55,725 bases of DNA from JBEBXQ01 sp040391535 (GCA_040391535.1 JBEBXQ010000010.1:1-55725), one strand, 5' to 3'; positions 35,676 through 45,777 are shown, counted from the first letter of the stretch. The notes: generated from the sequence alone by a model not told the origin. Made by a program: numbers and translations.

Positions 35676-37505
35676 TTATGAATTTGTATTTTGAGGTAAC
35701 CAGAGGGTAAATATACTACCTTCTCCGGTTTTACTGCTTACATTGATCTTTCCTTTATGGAGGTTAACCATTTCTTTAACATAACTCAATCCGAGCCCGA
35801 AACCTTTTACATCGTGAAGATTACCTGTCGGAACGCGGTAAAATTTTTCGAATATCCTGTTCTGCTGCTCTTTGTTCATTCCCAGACCACGGTCTTCCAC
35901 AACAAGCTGGAAGCCACCATCCGTATTAGCAGTAGCTATTTTAAGATAAAGCCGGCCGGGAGAGTACTTGATGGCATTATCTACGAGATTCCTGATAATG
36001 CCGGATAAATGAACCTCATCGGCCTTCACCAATTCATTGCCGGCATCAAATTCAAGGATTACTTCTCCATTACGCTGCTCTATCATTACGGCAAAACTAT
36101 CGAGTACCTTCACCAGTACATCATGAACGTTAACCTCTGTAAGTTTCAGTTTGACTTCCCCCCTATCGATAAGTGCTGTTTCCAGTACTTTTTCCACATG
36201 CCGTCCTAACCTTTTATTCTCTTCCCTGATAATATCCACATAACGGGATGACGTTGCCGGGCCCTGCGCAGCATCATGATGCACCGCTATCGATTCCTTC
36301 GCCATATCTGCTGCCAGCGCAATCGTAGAAATAGGAGTTTTAAACTCGTGTGTCATGTTATTAATGAAATCATTCTTCATTTCAGAAAGCTTTTTCTGTC
36401 TTAGAATGGTCGCAATAGCAATATAAAATATAAGGAGAACAGCAAGTACCATCAACCCTGAACCAAGCAGCAGGGCGGTCATTGTTCCAAAAACAAACTG
36501 ATTTTTCCCGGGGAAATAAACATAAAGCTGATTAAATGAACCCATTGCTTCATTAGGAAACAATACCGTCTTATAAGCGTTTTCGTCCCATTCTGAAGGT
36601 GCTAGCTGAACAGTTGTAAACAATACCTGCTGGTTGAGGTCTCCCCTCACCGTAAATTCATACGGTAATCTGATCCCATTCTGCTGAAACTCCCGCTTAA
36701 GCATCGAATCAAGCAAAAAACGGTTCACCCTTTCCTGAATGGGCCTTTTGGTATAAATCAGATCCTTCATTACTTCTTTGAGGACTTCTGCCCGACTGTC
36801 ATTAATCCCTGTCTCTTTTTCCTCAGAAGCAACTGTAGCTTTTAAATCAGCCGGCTGTTTTGCAATCTGTTTTCTCAGATCATCCTTATCCATTCCTTTC
36901 AAAGTCTGCCGCATGGTATCTGCAGACTTTATAGCTTTTCTGGCCACAGATGGCTCTGATTGCCCGAAGAAAAAATCCAGTTGAAGATCATCCTGCATTC
37001 TTCGGCTCATGAACTCATCAATTCCGGCCATACCAGCCTGCTGTGCCTGAAAAAATTCTTCAATAATCCGTGCATGATAATCAGTAATCCTGCTGAGGTT
37101 CGGACTCAAAACATCCGAATTGAAGTTATCCTCATTTCTGGGCAGCACTGCCGCAGAAGGTATCGTAAGTGATTTCAGCGTATCCGGTCGCCGCTGCCCG
37201 GCAGTTTCATTTCTGGCGGTTTGCTGTGATTTTTTACTATGCAGCTTGTCGTTACGTTGCATCATGGTCATCCTTTGCAACTTGGAACGTTGCTGTTCCA
37301 TTTCAATCCTTTGCTGAAGGAGGTAAATCATCTCTTCCTTTTCGAGCCTGTGCACTACAGCCTGAACCGACTCAGCAACACGCAGGTTAAACTGATCATT
37401 CCTGACCGCTACAGCTTCTCTGATGACATACCACTGAAAACCGATAAAGCCCAGCATTGCCAGGCACATCAAAATTACTAAGAAACGAATTTTTCTTCTG
37501 GTCAT
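35676..37505 (-). CDS. Membrane sensor histidine kinase
   Basis: A 609-residue kinase with TM1 at about 7-29, a large periplasmic sensor region (about 30-340) rich in Gln/Lys/Arg and helices with no domain I recognise, and TM2 at about 343-368. A HisKA helix follows with His386 in NNMTHEFKTPIS. The HATPase domain has NLVDNAIKYS, VEDRGLGM and GFGLGLSYVKEM. It sits upstream of its response regulator and is divergent from a secreted protein gene that may be under its control. Confidence 0.93.
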   Translation of the reverse strand: MTRRKIRFLVILMCLAMLGFIGFQWYVIREAVAVRNDQFNLRVAESVQAVVHRLEKEEMIYLLQQRIEMEQQRSKLQRMTMMQRNDKLHSKKSQQTARNETAGQRRPDTLKSLTIPSAAVLPRNEDNFNSDVLSPNLSRITDYHARIIEEFFQAQQAGMAGIDEFMSRRMQDDLQLDFFFGQSEPSVARKAIKSADTMRQTLKGMDKDDLRKQIAKQPADLKATVASEEKETGINDSRAEVLKEVMKDLIYTKRPIQERVNRFLLDSMLKREFQQNGIRLPYEFTVRGDLNQQVLFTTVQLAPSEWDENAYKTVLFPNEAMGSFNQLYVYFPGKNQFVFGTMTALLLGSGLMVLAVLLIFYIAIATILRQKKLSEMKNDFINNMTHEFKTPISTIALAADMAKESIAVHHDAAQGPATSSRYVDIIREENKRLGRHVEKVLETALIDRGEVKLKLTEVNVHDVLVKVLDSFAVMIEQRNGEVILEFDAGNELVKADEVHLSGIIRNLVDNAIKYSPGRLYLKIATANTDGGFQLVVEDRGLGMNKEQQNRIFEKFYRVPTGNLHDVKGFGLGLSYVKEMVNLHKGKINVSSKTGEGSIFTLWLPQNTNS

Positions 37506-37603
37506 AAATACTTCATACAGACATGCAACATTCTGTTAAGCCGGAACATCTTTTAACCGGACTCACTACCAAATTTACATCTTAGCAGCCTAGCGGGCAG
37601 CTA

Positions 37604-37620
37604 TTTAACAAACTTTAACA
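37604..37620. promoter_or_regulatory. Direct repeat, possible OmpR-family operator
   Basis: TTTAACA occurs at 37604-37610 and 37614-37620, exactly 10 bases apart, in the spacer between the kinase gene and the divergent secreted-protein gene. One-turn direct repeats of this kind (TTAAA-like on the other strand) are typical of OmpR/CpxR-family binding sites. Assignment to the adjacent regulator is inference. Confidence 0.45.
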
Positions 37621-37642
37621 CTAAACAATATATATAACGACC

Positions 37643-38413
37643 ATGAAATCAGTCTTTTTCTCCATGCTTATATTTATGGCCCCGGCAGTGCGCGCACAAA
37701 CCGGTCAGGATACCATCGATCCGGCAATCCATCATGAAACAGTGACCATTATTGTCAATGAAATCAAAGATGGCAGCAATTTGCAGAACACCAAGACTTA
37801 TCGTTTGCCAGATGAAAGATTTTCGTCCAAAAACGATCTGATTAACCACCTGATGGATTCCGTTAATCTGGACCAGCACAAGGACCGCCGTGTTACAATC
37901 ATTTCAGACGGGGCAGGATATAAGGAAAACAAAATGAAAAACCTATGGGTATATCATGATTTCCGGAAAATACAATCCAATGTGGATAGTATACTCGCCC
38001 GGATTGATCACGACATTATCACTCCCGGCGCATCACAGTTTGAATATCATATACGCCCGCATATCAAGGCGGGTATGAAGAATCTGAATGAAAGCACCCG
38101 GCAATCTTTTGACTACTTTAAAGATACTTTCCCGAAAGACGCTTTCTCGCCATCTACAATCCAGATGCTGGAAGTATACCCCAATAATCCGGCGAATGGT
38201 TCCCTTAATATTAAATTCAAAGCACCGCAAAAAGGGAATGTCAGTATTGTCCTTACCGATCCTCAGGGGAATGAAATCGGGCATGAAAAGCTGAAAGATT
38301 TTCAGGGAGATTACATGGGACAAATTACCCTCAGGAAGAAACTTACAGGAACCATATTTGTCAATGTTACACAAAATAACGACGGTGCAGTAAAGCGGGT
38401 TGTATTAAAATAA
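37643..38413 (+). CDS. Secreted protein of unknown function with T9SS-like C-terminal domain
   Basis: A 256-residue protein with a signal peptide (VFFSMLIFMAPAVRAQ). The N-terminal two-thirds are charged and unrecognised (VTIIVNEIKDGSNLQNTKTYRL, DSVNLDQHKDRRVTIIS seen). Residues about 172-256 (MLEVYPNNPANGSLNIKF, VSIVLTDPQGNEIGHEKL, GTIFVNVTQNNDGAVKRVVLK) resemble a type A T9SS sorting domain. It is divergent from the two-component operon, with a possible operator between them, and so could report on envelope state. Confidence 0.65.
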   Translation: MKSVFFSMLIFMAPAVRAQTGQDTIDPAIHHETVTIIVNEIKDGSNLQNTKTYRLPDERFSSKNDLINHLMDSVNLDQHKDRRVTIISDGAGYKENKMKNLWVYHDFRKIQSNVDSILARIDHDIITPGASQFEYHIRPHIKAGMKNLNESTRQSFDYFKDTFPKDAFSPSTIQMLEVYPNNPANGSLNIKFKAPQKGNVSIVLTDPQGNEIGHEKLKDFQGDYMGQITLRKKLTGTIFVNVTQNNDGAVKRVVLK

Positions 38414-38435
38414 GTATATTTTCGTCTCGCCAATC

Positions 38436-38478
38436 ATACCTGATATCATTTGGTTCATCTGCCTTTGATATCAGGTAT
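38436..38478. terminator. Hairpin terminator after the secreted-protein gene
   Basis: ATACCTGATATCA (38436-38448) and TGATATCAGGTAT (38466-38478) form a perfect 13-bp stem with a 17-base loop, followed by TATTATATTT. Confidence 0.75.
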
Positions 38479-38611
38479 TATTATATTTAATGCAGTCTGA
38501 ACTTCAACAAAAAGGCAATAATAAAGACCCGATATGAGATGGAATAATTCCAAATGCATATTTCTTTTAAAAATTTAATTCAAAAATTACGACCCGATCA
38601 GTTAAGTATTC

Positions 38612-38619
38612 TAACTTTG
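38612..38619 (+). promoter_or_regulatory. -7 element of the adk promoter
   Basis: TAACTTTG is a full TAnnTTTG match, 43 bases before the adk ATG. The -33 region has no clear TTTG. Confidence 0.5.
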
Positions 38620-38662
38620 TAGCCTTTTTAAATTCCTAAGGTTATTTTCAACTCATTAAATC

Positions 38663-39235
38663 ATGCTAAATTTAGTACTATTCGGACCTCCGGGAGCAGG
38701 CAAAGGAACACAAAGTGAAAAAATCATTGAAAAATACAACCTTGTTCATTTGTCCACCGGAGATTTACTACGTTCTGAAATTAAAGCCGGCACCGAGCTG
38801 GGATTAAAAGCCAAAACACTGATGGATCAGGGAATCCTTGTTCCTGATGAAGTGGTGATCGGTATGATTGAAAATAAACTAAAGGAAAACACCAATGCTG
38901 CCGGTTTTATTTTTGACGGATTCCCCCGTACGGTTAAGCAGGCAGAAGCACTTGATGCATTACTTCAGGCATATAATGAAAGTATTACTGTGATGGTAGC
39001 ACTGGAAGTCAATGATGAAGAGTTAGTAAAAAGACTGTTACTGAGAGGACAAACTTCAGGCCGTTCTGATGATCAGAATGAAGATCTGATAGCCAAGAGA
39101 ATCCAGGAATATAATAGCAAAACCACCCCGGTGGCAGAATACTACCGCGGACAAAATAAATATGCAGGTATTCAGGGTATCGGAGCCATAGAGGACATTT
39201 TCCTGTCTGTTTGTTCCGCTATCAATAATGCCTGA
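38663..39235 (+). CDS. adk: Adenylate kinase
   Basis: Interconverts ATP, ADP and AMP (ATP + AMP to 2 ADP). At 190 residues it is the short-LID type. The P-loop is FGPPGAGKGTQ, followed by HLSTGDLLR, DGFPRTVKQAEAL and RLLLRGQTSGRSDDQ. The LID lacks zinc-binding cysteines. It is followed by obg 29 bases later. Confidence 0.96.
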   Translation: MLNLVLFGPPGAGKGTQSEKIIEKYNLVHLSTGDLLRSEIKAGTELGLKAKTLMDQGILVPDEVVIGMIENKLKENTNAAGFIFDGFPRTVKQAEALDALLQAYNESITVMVALEVNDEELVKRLLLRGQTSGRSDDQNEDLIAKRIQEYNSKTTPVAEYYRGQNKYAGIQGIGAIEDIFLSVCSAINNA

Positions 39236-39264
39236 TCACTTATACTGTATTTCCAAATAAACGA

Positions 39265-40257
39265 ATGGCTTCTTCCAATTTTATCGACTACGTCAAAATA
39301 AACGCACGTTCAGGTGCAGGCGGAGCGGGTTCTGTCCACTTCAGACGTGAAAAACATGTAGATAAAGGAGGGCCTGATGGCGGAGACGGAGGACGGGGAG
39401 GCCATGTTATTCTCCGGGGTAATGCACAACTCTGGACTTTACTTCACCTGAAATATACCAAACACGTCAAAGCACAGCCAGGAAAAGGTGGTGAAGGCGG
39501 AAGAAGAAAAGGCGCTCAGGGAGACGATATTATCCTTGAGGTACCTTTGGGTACCGTTGCAAAACATGGCGAAACCGGCGAGCAACTGCTGGAAATCAGT
39601 GAAGACGGCCAGGAAATGATTCTTTTGCAAGGCGGAAGAGGTGGTTTGGGAAATGATCATTATAAATCATCAACGAATCAGACCCCACATCAGGCTCAAC
39701 CCGGAGAACCAGGCCTTGAAGCGTGGGTAGTGCTGGAATTAAAATTACTGGCAGACGTAGGCCTTGTGGGCTTTCCTAATGCCGGGAAATCCACTTTACT
39801 TTCTGTAGTCTCTGCTGCCAAACCCGAAATTGCTGATTACCCCTTTACTACCCTCGTACCTAATCTCGGCGTTGTGGCCTACCGTGACCATAAGTCTTTC
39901 GTAATGGCTGATATTCCGGGCATTATTGAAGGAGCTTCCCAGGGGAAAGGACTCGGATTACGTTTTTTAAGACATATAGAGCGTAATTCCGTTTTATTGT
40001 TCCTGATACCGGCCAACAGCGAATCTATTCTGGATGAATACAATACCCTGCTCAATGAACTTCGTCTGTACAACCCTGAATTACTGGATAAACAAAGAAT
40101 TGTTGCCATTTCAAAAGTTGATATTCTGTCAGAAGAAGAAAGAAAAACGCTGAAATCTGATCTTCCCGATGGAATTACTCCTCTTTTCATTTCTTCTGTA
40201 AGTCAGGAAGGAATTGAAGCATTAAAAGACCAGATATGGCGTACCATTAACGCCTGA
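39265..40257 (+). CDS. obgE: Obg/CgtA GTPase
   Basis: A 330-residue ribosome-assembly and stress GTPase. The N-terminal Obg fold is glycine-rich (about 1-160: SGAGGAGSVHFRREK, GGPDGGDGGRGG). The G domain has G1 GFPNAGKST, G2-region FTTLVPNLGVV, G3 DIPGIIEGAS and G4-like ISKVDIL (SKVD). The C-terminal OCT domain is absent, as in many Bacteroidota. It is probably co-transcribed with adk. Confidence 0.95.
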   Translation: MASSNFIDYVKINARSGAGGAGSVHFRREKHVDKGGPDGGDGGRGGHVILRGNAQLWTLLHLKYTKHVKAQPGKGGEGGRRKGAQGDDIILEVPLGTVAKHGETGEQLLEISEDGQEMILLQGGRGGLGNDHYKSSTNQTPHQAQPGEPGLEAWVVLELKLLADVGLVGFPNAGKSTLLSVVSAAKPEIADYPFTTLVPNLGVVAYRDHKSFVMADIPGIIEGASQGKGLGLRFLRHIERNSVLLFLIPANSESILDEYNTLLNELRLYNPELLDKQRIVAISKVDILSEEERKTLKSDLPDGITPLFISSVSQEGIEALKDQIWRTINA

Positions 40258-40288
40258 CAACCGCTTAATAAGTTTAAATACTTTTCAC

Positions 40289-40320
40289 TTGCGGGTGTCA
40301 CCAATGTTCCTCTATCTTTA
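40289..40320 (+). promoter_or_regulatory. Possible promoter of the first esterase gene
   Basis: TTG (40289-40291), 21 bases, then TATCTTTA (40313-40320), 7 of 8 matches to TAnnTTTG, 26 bases before the ATG. Confidence 0.45.
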
Positions 40321-40346
40321 AGACTTATAATTTTACTGATTAGCAC

Positions 40347-43300
40347 ATGAAATTTTGCGTTCACTTAATTTTAATCTGCTTTTTATATTGCGGGAATTAC
40401 ACCCGGGCCTTTGCCGAAATAAGCATTTCATATCCACTCGAACGAACTGTTTTTCAACGGGATAAAAATAATTCAGCCCGAATTACCATTAGCGGCAATT
40501 TTACAGATCCTACCGATCGTATCGAAGTTCAGCTAAGGGCTCTTCAGGGAAGTGGCAATACCAGTGACTGGATGACCATACAGCAAAATCCGCAGGGTGG
40601 CTTTTTCCAGGGCAACATCAGCTGGTCCGGCGGATGGTACGAAATGGAAGTCAGAGGCTGGTTTCAGAACAACCATGTCGGAAGTGCCTACCTTTCCAGA
40701 GTAGGGATTGGTGAAGTTTTTATCATTGCAGGACAATCCAACGCACAAGGACTATATGGCCACGAGGCGCCGCAACCCGGTGATGACCGGGTGAACTGTG
40801 TTAATGAATTTAATGTGGTCATGAGCTACAATGAGTTATCCCAACCCCGGTTTTCACATTTAGACCAGAATTCGACTATTGGCCCGAGAGGACAATCAGC
40901 ATGGTATTGGGGCAGATTGGGCGAAATGATTTGTCAGCGATTCAACGTGCCGGTATTATTTTATAATGCAGGCTGGGAAGGTACCACTTCCAATAACTGG
41001 AAAGAAAGTACTACCGGTAATACAAAAAGCACCTATGTTGATGCCTGGTATCAGGACAGGATGCCTTATGGTAATATGATGGCCATCTTCAATTCATATC
41101 TGCCGGTAACCGGTGTAAGAGGTGTACTCTGGCATCAGGGGGAGGCCGATAACCGGTTCGGAACCTCTGCCCAGGCCTATGCCGGCAACCTGCGCGCTGT
41201 AATAGATAAAAGCCGTCAGGACTCAGGTTATAACCTTTCATGGATGGTGGCCCGTGCTTCTTATGACCAGGACAGAGGCGGGAAAGCCCAACGGGTAATA
41301 GACGGACAGAATCAGGTTATCATGAATGTCTCAAATGTATTTTACGGACCCGAAACTGATGGTATTCAACCTGTAAGAAGGGATGGAGTACATTTCCATG
41401 GCAATGGCCATTACGAGGCCGCGGACGCATGGAATAATGCACTTAATGATGATTTTTTTCAAAGATCAGAGCCCGTAAGTGCGCTTGATATGCCTTCCAT
41501 TACCGTCAATTGCGCCGGAAATAACCAGCTCACCCTAACCGTTCATGATGATGTACGCTCCGTTAACTGGACTAACGGAACCAATAACCGGTCTGTTACT
41601 GTAGGTGGCGGGAATTATAAGGCAAAGATCACCAATCATTCAGGCAAAATTATATACTCTCCGGAGATCAGGGTTCCCTCACAGGTCCAGCCCGCAACGC
41701 CTACCATCAGACTGGAAGGCAGCAATCCGATTTGCGTAGGCAATGAAGCCACCCTTATAGCAGATAATGTTGCAGAAGCGCAGTGGAATACAGGATTCAC
41801 AGGTAACAGAATGACCATTTCTGAGGCAGGAGAGTTTCAGGTAAAAGTCAAAAATACCTATGGTTGTGAAGCACAGTCCAATGTTATCAGCGTGGGAGTC
41901 ATTAACAGCCCCTTACCTTCTGTTCCTTCCATTGCAGTGGAAGGGCCAACCACTTTTTGTGATGGGGGCGTAGTAGCGCTAACCTCCAGCTCACAGGTCA
42001 ACAGTATCTGGTCAAACGGTTCCGGAGAGAAAACCCTGATGGTGAACCATTCAGGTATATTTTCCGTAAAAGCTATTGATAATGCCGGCTGTTATTCTGC
42101 TTTTTCCGAACCTGTTTCTGTGACGGTTCATCCTATTCCCGCAAGGCCCTCCGTTGCAATTGACGGTTCTACCACTTTTTGTGAAGGGGGAAATGTAAAG
42201 CTAACATCCAGTTATGAACAGGGAAATACCTGGAATAACGGCAATAATAACCGGGACATTACCATTGCAAACAGCGGAATCTTCATGGTAACTTACAGAG
42301 ATCAGAACGGATGCGAATCTTCCTCAGACAATATTGCGGTTACTGTCCATCCTTTACCAGCGGCCCCTCAGGTGACAGCTTTGCGTCCGGTTGAATTCTG
42401 TGACAGAGATTACACCTTGCTGCAATCCAATGAACAGCATTCTTATCAATGGAATAACGGCAATCCGAACCGGGAAGTAGAAATACGTACCACAGGTGAT
42501 TATTTCCTTACCACCACCGATCATAACGGATGTACATCAAGGCCATCTGAAATTATGACGGTAAAAGTAAATCCGCTACCGCAGACACCCGTCATTACTG
42601 CTGACAGATCTACCACGATCTGTGAAAATGAATTTGTCACACTCTCTTCTACTGAAGAAAACCGCTATATATGGAATAACGGTGCCCAATCGGTTTCAAT
42701 CCGGACCAACCAGGCAGGCAATTACTATGTTCAGACCATCAACAATTTCAATTGCACCTCCGACCCATCCAATCATCTGTTTGTCAATACCTTACCACTT
42801 CCTGATGTGCCTCAGTTAAGTATTTTGGGGCCAACCGACTTCTGCTTTGGGGAAACCTTGCCCCTCACCGCAACAGCGAGTGGTGGTCTTTTCTGGAATA
42901 CCGGCGAAGTTTCTGACACAATTTATGTAACCGAAACCGGAAAATACACAGTAAAAACACTGGCTGAAAACGGATGTTATTCATATGACACCGATACCCT
43001 GACCATACTGGCCAGACCTGTTCCTGCCAAACCTGTTATTCAGCAGAGTGGTACTTTTACGATTGAAGCTGTTGTATCCATCAGGGAAGGTGATTTCGCA
43101 TGGCATCGTGACCAGACGCTCATAAACGGAGAGTCCGATATACTACTTAAAGCCAGACAGACCGGATCTTACACAGTAAGACAGAGTATAAAGTATACCG
43201 AAGCCCTGACTTGCTTTTCAGAGGTATCTGACCCCTATCTTTACTTACTGGCAGATACTGGCAATGGCTTAAGTGTATTTCCTAATCCCAGCTATAACGG

Positions 43301-43508
43301 CAAATACATAGTAGAAACCCTGGATGATTATCCGGATGCCGTTATCAGTATATATGATCTGAACGGAAACATGATTCTGCAAACGAAAAATGTCAATACA
43401 AAAGAACAGTTTCTGCTGGAAGTAAGCAGATTCCCGGCCGGTTCATATATCCTGAAATTGCAATATTTATCTGCAATTTCCACTCAGAAGATTGTATTGA
43501 TTCATTAG
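40347..43508 (+). CDS. Secreted SGNH (sialate O-acetylesterase-like) esterase with seven Ig-like repeats and T9SS tail
   Basis: A 1053-residue protein with a signal peptide (1-24). A short beta domain (about 25-115) precedes the SASA-type SGNH esterase (about 120-380). The catalytic Ser131 is in IIAGQSNAQG, and Asp346/His349 form the DGVH motif. VLWHQGEADNR is the oxyanion-loop region. Residues about 385-900 hold seven repeats of about 72 residues. The common pattern is FCxGG...L, WNNG, a GxYxV strand, GC and a VHPLP ending; six of them carry paired cysteines. The last 80 residues (LSVFPNPS...VSRFPAGSYILKL) are a type A T9SS sorting domain, so it should be a surface enzyme deacetylating glycans (inference). 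It is upstream of a shorter paralogue. Confidence 0.85.
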   Translation: MKFCVHLILICFLYCGNYTRAFAEISISYPLERTVFQRDKNNSARITISGNFTDPTDRIEVQLRALQGSGNTSDWMTIQQNPQGGFFQGNISWSGGWYEMEVRGWFQNNHVGSAYLSRVGIGEVFIIAGQSNAQGLYGHEAPQPGDDRVNCVNEFNVVMSYNELSQPRFSHLDQNSTIGPRGQSAWYWGRLGEMICQRFNVPVLFYNAGWEGTTSNNWKESTTGNTKSTYVDAWYQDRMPYGNMMAIFNSYLPVTGVRGVLWHQGEADNRFGTSAQAYAGNLRAVIDKSRQDSGYNLSWMVARASYDQDRGGKAQRVIDGQNQVIMNVSNVFYGPETDGIQPVRRDGVHFHGNGHYEAADAWNNALNDDFFQRSEPVSALDMPSITVNCAGNNQLTLTVHDDVRSVNWTNGTNNRSVTVGGGNYKAKITNHSGKIIYSPEIRVPSQVQPATPTIRLEGSNPICVGNEATLIADNVAEAQWNTGFTGNRMTISEAGEFQVKVKNTYGCEAQSNVISVGVINSPLPSVPSIAVEGPTTFCDGGVVALTSSSQVNSIWSNGSGEKTLMVNHSGIFSVKAIDNAGCYSAFSEPVSVTVHPIPARPSVAIDGSTTFCEGGNVKLTSSYEQGNTWNNGNNNRDITIANSGIFMVTYRDQNGCESSSDNIAVTVHPLPAAPQVTALRPVEFCDRDYTLLQSNEQHSYQWNNGNPNREVEIRTTGDYFLTTTDHNGCTSRPSEIMTVKVNPLPQTPVITADRSTTICENEFVTLSSTEENRYIWNNGAQSVSIRTNQAGNYYVQTINNFNCTSDPSNHLFVNTLPLPDVPQLSILGPTDFCFGETLPLTATASGGLFWNTGEVSDTIYVTETGKYTVKTLAENGCYSYDTDTLTILARPVPAKPVIQQSGTFTIEAVVSIREGDFAWHRDQTLINGESDILLKARQTGSYTVRQSIKYTEALTCFSEVSDPYLYLLADTGNGLSVFPNPSYNGKYIVETLDDYPDAVISIYDLNGNMILQTKNVNTKEQFLLEVSRFPAGSYILKLQYLSAISTQKIVLIH

Positions 43509-43555
43509 CCGAATAATTATTAACCAAGGATTCCGTTCTGATAAAATACAAATTG

Positions 43556-43585
43556 TTTGTGCAAAGAAATAAACTTGTAATTTTG
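43556..43585 (+). promoter_or_regulatory. Bacteroidota-type promoter of the second esterase gene
   Basis: TTTG (43556-43559), 18 bases, then TAATTTTG (43578-43585), 26 bases before the ATG. It indicates that the paralogue is transcribed independently. Confidence 0.6.
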
Positions 43586-43611
43586 CCATATTATAACTTA
43601 GCATATTAGCA

Positions 43612-45777
43612 ATGCACCAATTACTACGCCATTCAGTCTTAATATTTCTACTATTGTTTACGATTGCAACCCATGCAGTCTATTCGCAAATAAAAGTTAC
43701 CTCTCCTGCAGTACGCTCCGTTTACCAGCGTGAAACCGGAGGGCAAACCAATGTACCGATCTCCGGCTATTTCACTGCACCGGTTAATAAAGTGGAAGTA
43801 AGGGCAATTCCGGTAATTGCCGGCCAGGGACAAGGTACCGACTGGACCACCCTTCAGGACAATCCTACAGGAGGTGTTTTCAGCGGTTCTCTCCGATTAT
43901 TTGGCGGATGGTATACCCTTGAAGTCAGAGGGTTTCTTAATTCTGAACTTGTAGGCAGGGATATTGTAGAAAGAGTGGGTGTAGGAGAAGTTTTTATCAT
44001 TTCCGGCCAATCCAATGCACAGGGTATTGAAGACAGTTATTACAATAGTCCGCGTGCCAATGACGATCGTGTCAGCTATATTTCCTACGACAATACGGCA
44101 GGTTCATTATCTGATCCTCCTTATCCTACTTTTCAACATCTTGAAACCAACATTACAATGGGTCCCCGTGGGAAAGGTGCATGGTGCTGGGGTGTGCTTG
44201 GAGATTTGCTGGTACAGAAACTTAACGTACCCGTACTATTTATCAATACGGCATTTGAAGGGACATCACTTGAAAACTGGACCTCCAGCGCGCAGGGAAA
44301 ACCTACTTATAACGCATACGGTGGCTTTCAGTATGCCGAAGGAATGCCTTATGCCAATCTCAGAATTTCATTAAGAAACTATATCAACCTGCTTGGGGCA
44401 AGAGCCGTCCTCTGGATGCAGGGCGAAACAGACACCTATCCTTTAAGGACATCGAAAAAGCTCTATGAAGATAACCTTCAGTATCTGATAGAAAAAGTCG
44501 AGACTGATATCGGCAAACGTATTTATTGGGTAATCTCGCGTACTTCACTCACGCTCAATACGTCAACCAATTCATCCATGGTAAGTCAGGATATTATCAA
44601 CGCACAGAATGAAATCCTTTCCCGCTTTTACAATGCCGTTTACCCCGGCCCTGAAACCGATAAATTACCTGTACAGCGTGCTGACGGAACCCATATTACC
44701 GGAGAAAACAACCTGAGAATTCTTGCGAACGCATGGAACGAATCCCTTGATATTTCCAATTTCTGGTCTACCATCACCCCGCTGTTACCTACTTCCACGC
44801 CTCAGATTTCAGTGGAGTGTATTACTACCGACGGCGGACAAAACAGTAGCCTCAGAATGAGCCTGCCGGCTGGTTACAGCTCATACACCTGGTCGACTTT
44901 ACAAACCGGACAGGTGATTTCTGTAAACTCTCCCGGAGAATACCGGGCCGTAGTAAAAGATCTCAACGGAAATGTCTTTCACACACAAACGGTAAAAGTT
45001 GAATCTGTAAGACCTGCAAAACCCGTTATCTCGCATGTAGGCGAACAGCAGGCCTGTTTTGGGATTGGGTTAGATATGAATGCCGCAGGTGGGACCAACT
45101 ATTACAAATGGTATCTTAACGGAAACCAAAGCCAGCCCGTAGCTACAACACAACAGTTTAAAGCATTACAAACCGGAAATTATACAGTACAAACCGAAAA
45201 CGTGTTTGGATGTAAATCACAATTATCAGAAGCCACAGACCTTCTTGTCCGTGATGAAATCAGTAAACCGGTTGTGGAGAAAGCCGGTCCGTTCAGTCTG
45301 GGTGCAGAAATAGCAGAAACCGATCTCGACGAATCCTATCAATGGAAACTGGAAAATGCAGCACAGCATTTACCTTCCAATGAAGATGTGATCAGAGTGA
45401 TAGATTATATTCCTAACCGCACTGACAGTACTTATTTTCAAGCCAGGGCTGTTGTCAACTATACACTTAACAACAATAACCTTACCTGTTATTCGGCCTA
45501 TTCTGATCCTTACGGGTTCTTTGTTACCGAAGACGACAATATTGTTATCTTCCCTAATCCGGCCTTTAGCCAGAACGTTTCAGTCGAAAGTTTTGAAACC
45601 CTGCTGAATGTCACCGTTACATTGTACGATATGAACGGTGCTGTCGTTTATAAAGAAGAACTGGGAACGCTGGATGAGAAAAAAACAATCAATGCAGGTT
45701 ATCTGCCGTCAGGTACTTACATCATGCGCATACAGTCGTCAACTCAGACAATGACAAAAAGAGTGGTGTTATATTAG
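43612..45777 (+). CDS. Secreted SGNH esterase paralogue with two repeats and T9SS tail
   Basis: A 721-residue paralogue of the preceding protein. It has a signal peptide (1-25), beta domain, and SGNH esterase with Ser134 in IISGQSNAQG and Asp358/His361 (DGTH). VLWMQGETDTY replaces the neighbour's VLWHQGEADNR at the oxyanion region. Only two Ig-like repeats follow (about 400-550), then a linker and a type A T9SS sorting domain (IVIFPNPAFSQN ... LPSGTYIMRIQSSTQTMTKRVVLY in outline). The catalytic parts are alike while the repeat regions differ in number, pointing to duplication followed by gain or loss of repeats. It has its own promoter and terminator. Confidence 0.85.
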   Translation: MHQLLRHSVLIFLLLFTIATHAVYSQIKVTSPAVRSVYQRETGGQTNVPISGYFTAPVNKVEVRAIPVIAGQGQGTDWTTLQDNPTGGVFSGSLRLFGGWYTLEVRGFLNSELVGRDIVERVGVGEVFIISGQSNAQGIEDSYYNSPRANDDRVSYISYDNTAGSLSDPPYPTFQHLETNITMGPRGKGAWCWGVLGDLLVQKLNVPVLFINTAFEGTSLENWTSSAQGKPTYNAYGGFQYAEGMPYANLRISLRNYINLLGARAVLWMQGETDTYPLRTSKKLYEDNLQYLIEKVETDIGKRIYWVISRTSLTLNTSTNSSMVSQDIINAQNEILSRFYNAVYPGPETDKLPVQRADGTHITGENNLRILANAWNESLDISNFWSTITPLLPTSTPQISVECITTDGGQNSSLRMSLPAGYSSYTWSTLQTGQVISVNSPGEYRAVVKDLNGNVFHTQTVKVESVRPAKPVISHVGEQQACFGIGLDMNAAGGTNYYKWYLNGNQSQPVATTQQFKALQTGNYTVQTENVFGCKSQLSEATDLLVRDEISKPVVEKAGPFSLGAEIAETDLDESYQWKLENAAQHLPSNEDVIRVIDYIPNRTDSTYFQARAVVNYTLNNNNLTCYSAYSDPYGFFVTEDDNIVIFPNPAFSQNVSVESFETLLNVTVTLYDMNGAVVYKEELGTLDEKKTINAGYLPSGTYIMRIQSSTQTMTKRVVLY

